A program made the position numbers and the translations under genes. A stretch of 8,696 nucleotides of DNA, taken from NCBI GenBank assembly GCA_012518325.1, contig JAAYSR010000126.1:1-8696 (forward strand), read 5' to 3'. Below the pieces are notes generated by a model, which searched no databases, was not told the DNA's origin, and saw only the letters and a list, made by a program, of their open reading frames with translations. Source of the DNA: Bacillota bacterium (lineage in GTDB: Bacteria; Bacillota; Limnochordia; Darwinibacteriales; Darwinibacteriaceae). Shown here piece by piece: positions 5,097 to 8,696 of the stretch (position 1 is its first letter; the number at the start of each line of letters is the position of its first letter).

Positions 5097-6547
5097 TTGC
5101 CTCCAAACAGCGCCGCAGCTGTGGCCTCAGAGAGGCTGAGCAGCAGGTTGGACGGCAGAAGGTCAAAGATAACGGTCGCGATGGCCAGCACCACTACCGG
5201 CACCATCATCCTCCAGCCGGGCTCCTTGATCCCGCTAAAGTCATGCTCCTCCTGTTTAAAGAAGGCGTTAATCACAATCGGCAGGTAATAAACTGCGTTG
5301 AGCAGGCTGGAAATCAAAAGCACCACCGCGCTCAGCGGCTGGTTCACCTCTAAGGCCCCCAGGCCCAGCAGCCACTTGCTCAAAAACCCGTTAAAGGGCG
5401 GAATGCCGATCATCGACAAGGAGCACATGGTAAAACAGGCCATTGTAACGGGCAGGCGCCTGCCGATGCCCCTAAAGTCCCGGATCTCCTTTTTCCCTGT
5501 GAGCAGAATCATAGTTCCCGCGATGAGAAAGAGGCAAGACTTCATAATAGCATGAGTAAATATGTGAAAAACATCTCCAATTAACGCCTGCTTGGAAAGG
5601 AGGGCCATGCCCAACAGCACATACCCCATCTGCGCAACGCTGGAATAGGCCAGGCGGCGCTTGAGGTTGGTCTGCATAATGGCAAAGACCGAGCCCAGCA
5701 GGATAGTTAAAATCGCACCCACGAGGAGCAGATTGATCCAGCCAATTTCCTTCAGGAAGCGGAACTCATAGACGTTGAAGATGATGCGCAGCAGGCCGAA
5801 GGCTCCGATCTTCAGCATGATGCCCGAAAGCAGCGCGCTGGCCGGCGACGGCGCCACAGGATGGGCTTCCGGCAGCCAGACATGGAGGGGGAACATACCC
5901 GCCTTCACACCAAAGCCAATTAAGAAGCCGATAAAGGAAGCCAGGGACAAAGTGCCGCCTGCGGCAATAAAGCCGCCTTCAGTAAAGGCCACTGTTCCCG
6001 TCATGGTATAAACACCCAGGATGCCGAAGAGCAGAGCCAGTCCTCCGCCAATTGTCATGATCAGATAGAGGAAGCCCGCCCGCATCGCCTGGGCGTCCCC
6101 CTCCTGAATCACCAGTACATAAGAGGCAAAGCTCATCAGCTCAAAGAAAAGAAAGAGAGTGAGCAGATCGCCGGAGATCAGCGTACCTAAAGTAGCCCCA
6201 AATGTAATCAGGGTAAAGGTATGATAACGCTTGATGTTGTGCATCGACTTCATGTAATCAAAAGAATAGATGGTAACCAAGAGCCAGATCACAGAGGCAA
6301 TGGTCACCAGCACTGCACTGAGCCAGTCCAGGCGGAAAGAAATGCCAAAGGGGTGCAGTATTTGGGAATACTTCAGGACCACAACGCCAGTATCTTTCTG
6401 CAGGTACGAGTACAGTGACAGGCCCAAAAGCCCAGTGACAGCAGTGACCGTCAGCACGAAGCCATCCCTGAACCGGTCACTCATCTTCACCGTGTAAACC
6501 AACAGGCCGCCGATAATAGGAAGAAAAATGATTAGAAACGGAAGCAT
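5093..6547 (-). CDS. Complex I/Mrp-type antiporter subunit (MrpD/NuoM/NuoN-like)
   Basis: This 484-residue integral membrane protein has about 13-14 transmembrane segments and belongs to the proton-conducting transporter family shared by complex I, Mrp antiporters and membrane hydrogenases. The conserved channel residues are present: E136 in FFELMSF, K215 in GFGVKAGMFPLHVWLPEAHP, K246 in LKIGAF, H328/H332 in FHIFTHAIMKS, and K391 in FNGFLSKW. The loop PEAHPVAPSPASALLSG is diagnostic. It should move H+ or exchange Na+/H+, normally as part of a larger complex. The ATG at 6547 is chosen because AAGGAG lies 7-8 bases upstream and MLPFLIIFLP is the natural N-terminus; the in-frame ATG at 6616, overlapping the previous stop, lacks a ribosome site. 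No other mrp, nuo or hydrogenase gene is in the window. It follows the SpoVD-like gene by 68 bases without a terminator. Sequence alone does not decide between the MrpD and NuoM/NuoN types. Confidence 0.9.
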   Translation of the reverse strand: MLPFLIIFLPIIGGLLVYTVKMSDRFRDGFVLTVTAVTGLLGLSLYSYLQKDTGVVVLKYSQILHPFGISFRLDWLSAVLVTIASVIWLLVTIYSFDYMKSMHNIKRYHTFTLITFGATLGTLISGDLLTLFLFFELMSFASYVLVIQEGDAQAMRAGFLYLIMTIGGGLALLFGILGVYTMTGTVAFTEGGFIAAGGTLSLASFIGFLIGFGVKAGMFPLHVWLPEAHPVAPSPASALLSGIMLKIGAFGLLRIIFNVYEFRFLKEIGWINLLLVGAILTILLGSVFAIMQTNLKRRLAYSSVAQMGYVLLGMALLSKQALIGDVFHIFTHAIMKSCLFLIAGTMILLTGKKEIRDFRGIGRRLPVTMACFTMCSLSMIGIPPFNGFLSKWLLGLGALEVNQPLSAVVLLISSLLNAVYYLPIVINAFFKQEEHDFSGIKEPGWRMMVPVVVLAIATVIFDLLPSNLLLSLSEATAAALFGGN

Positions 6548-6615
6548 ACACCCACTCCTTGTTAAATAAACTACACCTTCCCTATTCTCCTTGCCTGCGG
6601 TTTCTCCTTCTGCCA

Positions 6616-8544
6616 TTAAGCGCCGTAAGGACTTGGCTGTTCTGTACTTACCTGGGCATCGTCAATGTCGGTGTAAATATATACCATGCTTCCCTCTTCC
6701 ACCATGGCCTCGGGGGCAGGCACCTGCCCGATCACCCTCGTCCCCGGGCCCACAACCTCCACTTTAAACCCCCTCTGTTTCAGAATCCGCTCCGCTTCCT
6801 CCACAGCCATGTTCCCCACGTCGGGTACAGCAACCTGTTTACGGCCGCTCGCGGCCACCGCTTTGCGCTCGACGCCCAGATAGGGCAGGGCCTTAGTTGC
6901 CAGGCGGGCGAAAACCGGCGAGGCTATGATCCCGCCGTAAAAGGCGCCCTGAGGCTCCCACAGCACAAGCAGGGCTGCCATTTTCGGATCGTCCTTGGGG
7001 GCAAAACCGGCAAAGGATGTGACCATTTTAGAATGGGAATAGCGGCCGTTCTCCACCAGCTGCGCCGTCCCCGTCTTCCCTGCGATGTCATAGCCAGGCA
7101 CTTCCGCCCTCTTGCCGGAGCCGACTGAAACTGCTGTTCTCAGAACATAGGATGTTGTGGCAGCCGCTTCGCTGCCCACCACCTGCCGCTGTTCGGGAAT
7201 GTCAGGGGGGAAACTCCCTTCCGGCGTAACCAGTTCTTTCACATAATGAGGCACAGAATAGATGCCCCCATTGGCGATGGCGCAGAAACTGGCCAAGAGC
7301 TGGATGGGCGTCACTGTCAAACCCTGTCCGAAGCCGATATTGGCCCAGGTGACCAGGGGAACGTTGGACGATGGCTGACGCAGCGTCCCCCCCACCTCCC
7401 CGGGAAAGTCGATCCCGGTCTTGGAGCCCAGATTAAAGTTGACCAGCCCCTGATAAAACCTTTCCGGACCCAGGTCAATAGCCAGTTTGGCGTAGTAGGG
7501 ATTGCAGGAATTTTGCATTGTCTGGGCAAAGGTCTGGGAACCGTGGCCGCCCCGATTCCAGCAGCGCACATTCCAGCCCGACACTCGAATGTAACCTGGG
7601 TCAAAGAAGCCGGAGTTCAGTGAAGCCACCCCTTCATCCAGGGCGATAGCCGCTGTCACCCCTTTAAAGGTAGAGCCCGGCTCGTAAGTGTCCACCACAG
7701 CGATGTTTCTGCGGTTAGCCACCGGATAGTTCTGAAAGTCCTCAATGTCATAGCTCGGATAGATGGCGGTAGCCAAAATTTCGCCGTTAGTCGGATCCAT
7801 AATCAAGATCAGTCCTAAGCGGGAGCCTGTCTCCAGCGTCGCCCGGCGCACTTCTTCCTCAGCCATGCGCTGGAGGAAAATATCGATGGTCAGGACCAGA
7901 TCCCCGCCCCGCTCTCCGGGAAGATAGCCCCGGACACCGTCTTCTAAAGCCCTGCCGTAGGCATCCCGCTCAAACACAGTCTGACCCGGTGTACCCCGCA
8001 AAAACTCGTCATAATACAGCTCCAGGCCTTCCAGTCCCTGGTTGTCAATGCCCACCAGGCCCAGTACCTGGGGGGCCACTGACCCGTAGGGGTAGATCCG
8101 TGTTGACGAAGGAATCACCCCGATGCCCGGCAGTGCCAGGGCAATAATCTCCCGGGCCTCTGCATCGCTGACCTTTTTCTTCAGCCACTCGACGGCCGAA
8201 CGCTTGGTCAGGCGCCTGAGTACGAGCTCTTCCTCCAAATCCAAGATTTCGGCCAGGGTTTTCGCAGTGCCCTCTGCATCCTCGACCTCCGCCGGAATGG
8301 CATAAACCGTGTGCGCGCTCACACTCAGGGCCAGGGGCACTCTGTTGCGGTCATAGATGGTCCCCCTCAGACCTTCAATAGGTATCTTCTGGATGCGCTG
8401 TTCCAGAGCCCTGGCCTGGAAAAAGTCGCTCTTCCAGAGCTGCAGGTAGCCCAGGCGCCCGGCCAAGAGCACGCTGCCCACGAACATGGTTAAGAGCAGC
8501 GTAAGGATCCGCCTTTGAATCAGCCGTTCAGAAATTTTGCGCAT
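6616..8544 (-). CDS. SpoVD/FtsI-type penicillin-binding protein (class B transpeptidase) with PASTA domain
   Basis: This is a peptidoglycan D,D-transpeptidase that cross-links stem peptides at the outer face of the membrane. It has 642 residues, close to SpoVD. In order: a short cytoplasmic basic tail (1-12), one transmembrane segment (~13-33), a dimerisation/pedestal domain (~55-210, with GLRGTIYDRNRVPLA at 58-72), and a transpeptidase domain (~240-555). The active-site motifs are S291-T-F-K294, S346-C-N348 and K490-T-G492. One PASTA domain spans ~571-626 (VAVPDVGNMAVEEAERIL), and a polar tail follows. A single PASTA domain points to SpoVD (spore cortex) or a clostridial FtsI (septum); sequence alone cannot decide. 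AGGTGAG (8550-8556) precedes the ATG and overlaps the upstream stop, so it is coupled to the DacF-like gene. The usual murE neighbour is absent, so this copy appears to lie outside the main division/wall cluster. Confidence 0.93.
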   Translation of the reverse strand: MRKISERLIQRRILTLLLTMFVGSVLLAGRLGYLQLWKSDFFQARALEQRIQKIPIEGLRGTIYDRNRVPLALSVSAHTVYAIPAEVEDAEGTAKTLAEILDLEEELVLRRLTKRSAVEWLKKKVSDAEAREIIALALPGIGVIPSSTRIYPYGSVAPQVLGLVGIDNQGLEGLELYYDEFLRGTPGQTVFERDAYGRALEDGVRGYLPGERGGDLVLTIDIFLQRMAEEEVRRATLETGSRLGLILIMDPTNGEILATAIYPSYDIEDFQNYPVANRRNIAVVDTYEPGSTFKGVTAAIALDEGVASLNSGFFDPGYIRVSGWNVRCWNRGGHGSQTFAQTMQNSCNPYYAKLAIDLGPERFYQGLVNFNLGSKTGIDFPGEVGGTLRQPSSNVPLVTWANIGFGQGLTVTPIQLLASFCAIANGGIYSVPHYVKELVTPEGSFPPDIPEQRQVVGSEAAATTSYVLRTAVSVGSGKRAEVPGYDIAGKTGTAQLVENGRYSHSKMVTSFAGFAPKDDPKMAALLVLWEPQGAFYGGIIASPVFARLATKALPYLGVERKAVAASGRKQVAVPDVGNMAVEEAERILKQRGFKVEVVGPGTRVIGQVPAPEAMVEEGSMVYIYTDIDDAQVSTEQPSPYGA

Positions 8545-8546
8545 CG

Positions 8547-8696
8547 CTACTCACCTGCCCCCCTGAAAAGTCCGGTAACCCGGTTGAAGATGCGCCGGAT
8601 CCAGCTGGCCAGACCGGTGCTTTGCCGAGCCACCAGATCAAGGCGGACCAGCTCTTCGCCTCCCCGGCTGACCACAAGTTCTCCCACCTTATCGCC
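8547..8696 (-). CDS. D-alanyl-D-alanine carboxypeptidase (DacF/PBP5 type), C-terminal fragment
   Basis: Only the last 49 residues are visible; the gene continues beyond the window. GDKVGELVVSRGGEELVRL followed by DLVA matches the closing strands of the PBP5 C-terminal domain. The tail LASWIRRIFNRVTGLFR is a basic amphipathic helix, as used by these enzymes to sit on the outer membrane leaflet. S11 carboxypeptidases trim the terminal D-Ala of peptidoglycan stem peptides and so limit cross-linking. Its TAG stop (8547-8549) is 2 bases from the start of the SpoVD-like gene. The pairing of a trimming enzyme with a cross-linking enzyme supports the call; the catalytic domain is not visible, so it rests on the C-terminus and context. 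Confidence 0.65.
   Translation of the reverse strand, partial: GDKVGELVVSRGGEELVRLDLVARQSTGLASWIRRIFNRVTGLFRGAGE

Noticed and set aside
6548..6616. Longer antiporter subunit starting at the ATG at 6616
   Set aside because: The 23 extra residues are polar and unlike the family's N-terminus, and no Shine-Dalgarno precedes that ATG; AAGGAG sits before the ATG at 6547.

Overview
The window looks like part of the chromosome of a GC-rich anaerobic Firmicute from a spore-forming lineage (Clostridia or a related class). The evidence is a Clostridia-like Rex repressor, a FabI-type enoyl reductase, a SpoVD/FtsI-type penicillin-binding protein with a PASTA domain next to the end of a DacF-like carboxypeptidase, strong AGGAGG ribosome binding sites, several TTG starts and U-tract terminators. 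I cannot name a species. I see no tRNA, rRNA, CRISPR array, transposon or phage gene.

Layout. 1-196 (+): the end of a cysteine-linked tandem LysM protein, closed by a strong terminator (213-256). 257-541 (+): a small YkoF/MTH1187-type thiamine-binding-like protein whose start codon directly abuts that terminator. 624-1313 (+): an exported protein with two FMN-binding domains, behind a recognisable promoter and a Rex-like operator; it ends at a bidirectional terminator (1329-1357). 1356-3431 (-): three genes running leftward, namely a secreted protein of unknown function, rex with two candidate operators in front of it, and fabI. 3495-5096 (+): a compact set of an unknown 112-residue protein, a metallophosphoesterase and endonuclease III. 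5093-8696 (-): the end of a DacF-like D,D-carboxypeptidase, the SpoVD/FtsI-like transpeptidase, and an unaccompanied complex I/Mrp-type antiporter subunit.

How the genes may work together. The left half has a redox theme. Rex senses the NADH/NAD+ ratio. FabI uses NAD(P)H. The double FMN-binding protein is of the kind that moves electrons outside the membrane, and it has a Rex-like site just downstream of its likely transcription start. The proposal that rex and the FMN protein share control by Rex is inferred from sequence and untested. The right half is DNA repair and cell wall synthesis, with an ion-translocating membrane subunit in the wall operon.

Most genes here belong to known families. 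I found no new defence or mobile system. The most interesting material is regulatory: the terminator fused to the start of the thiamine-binding gene, and the candidate Rex sites.
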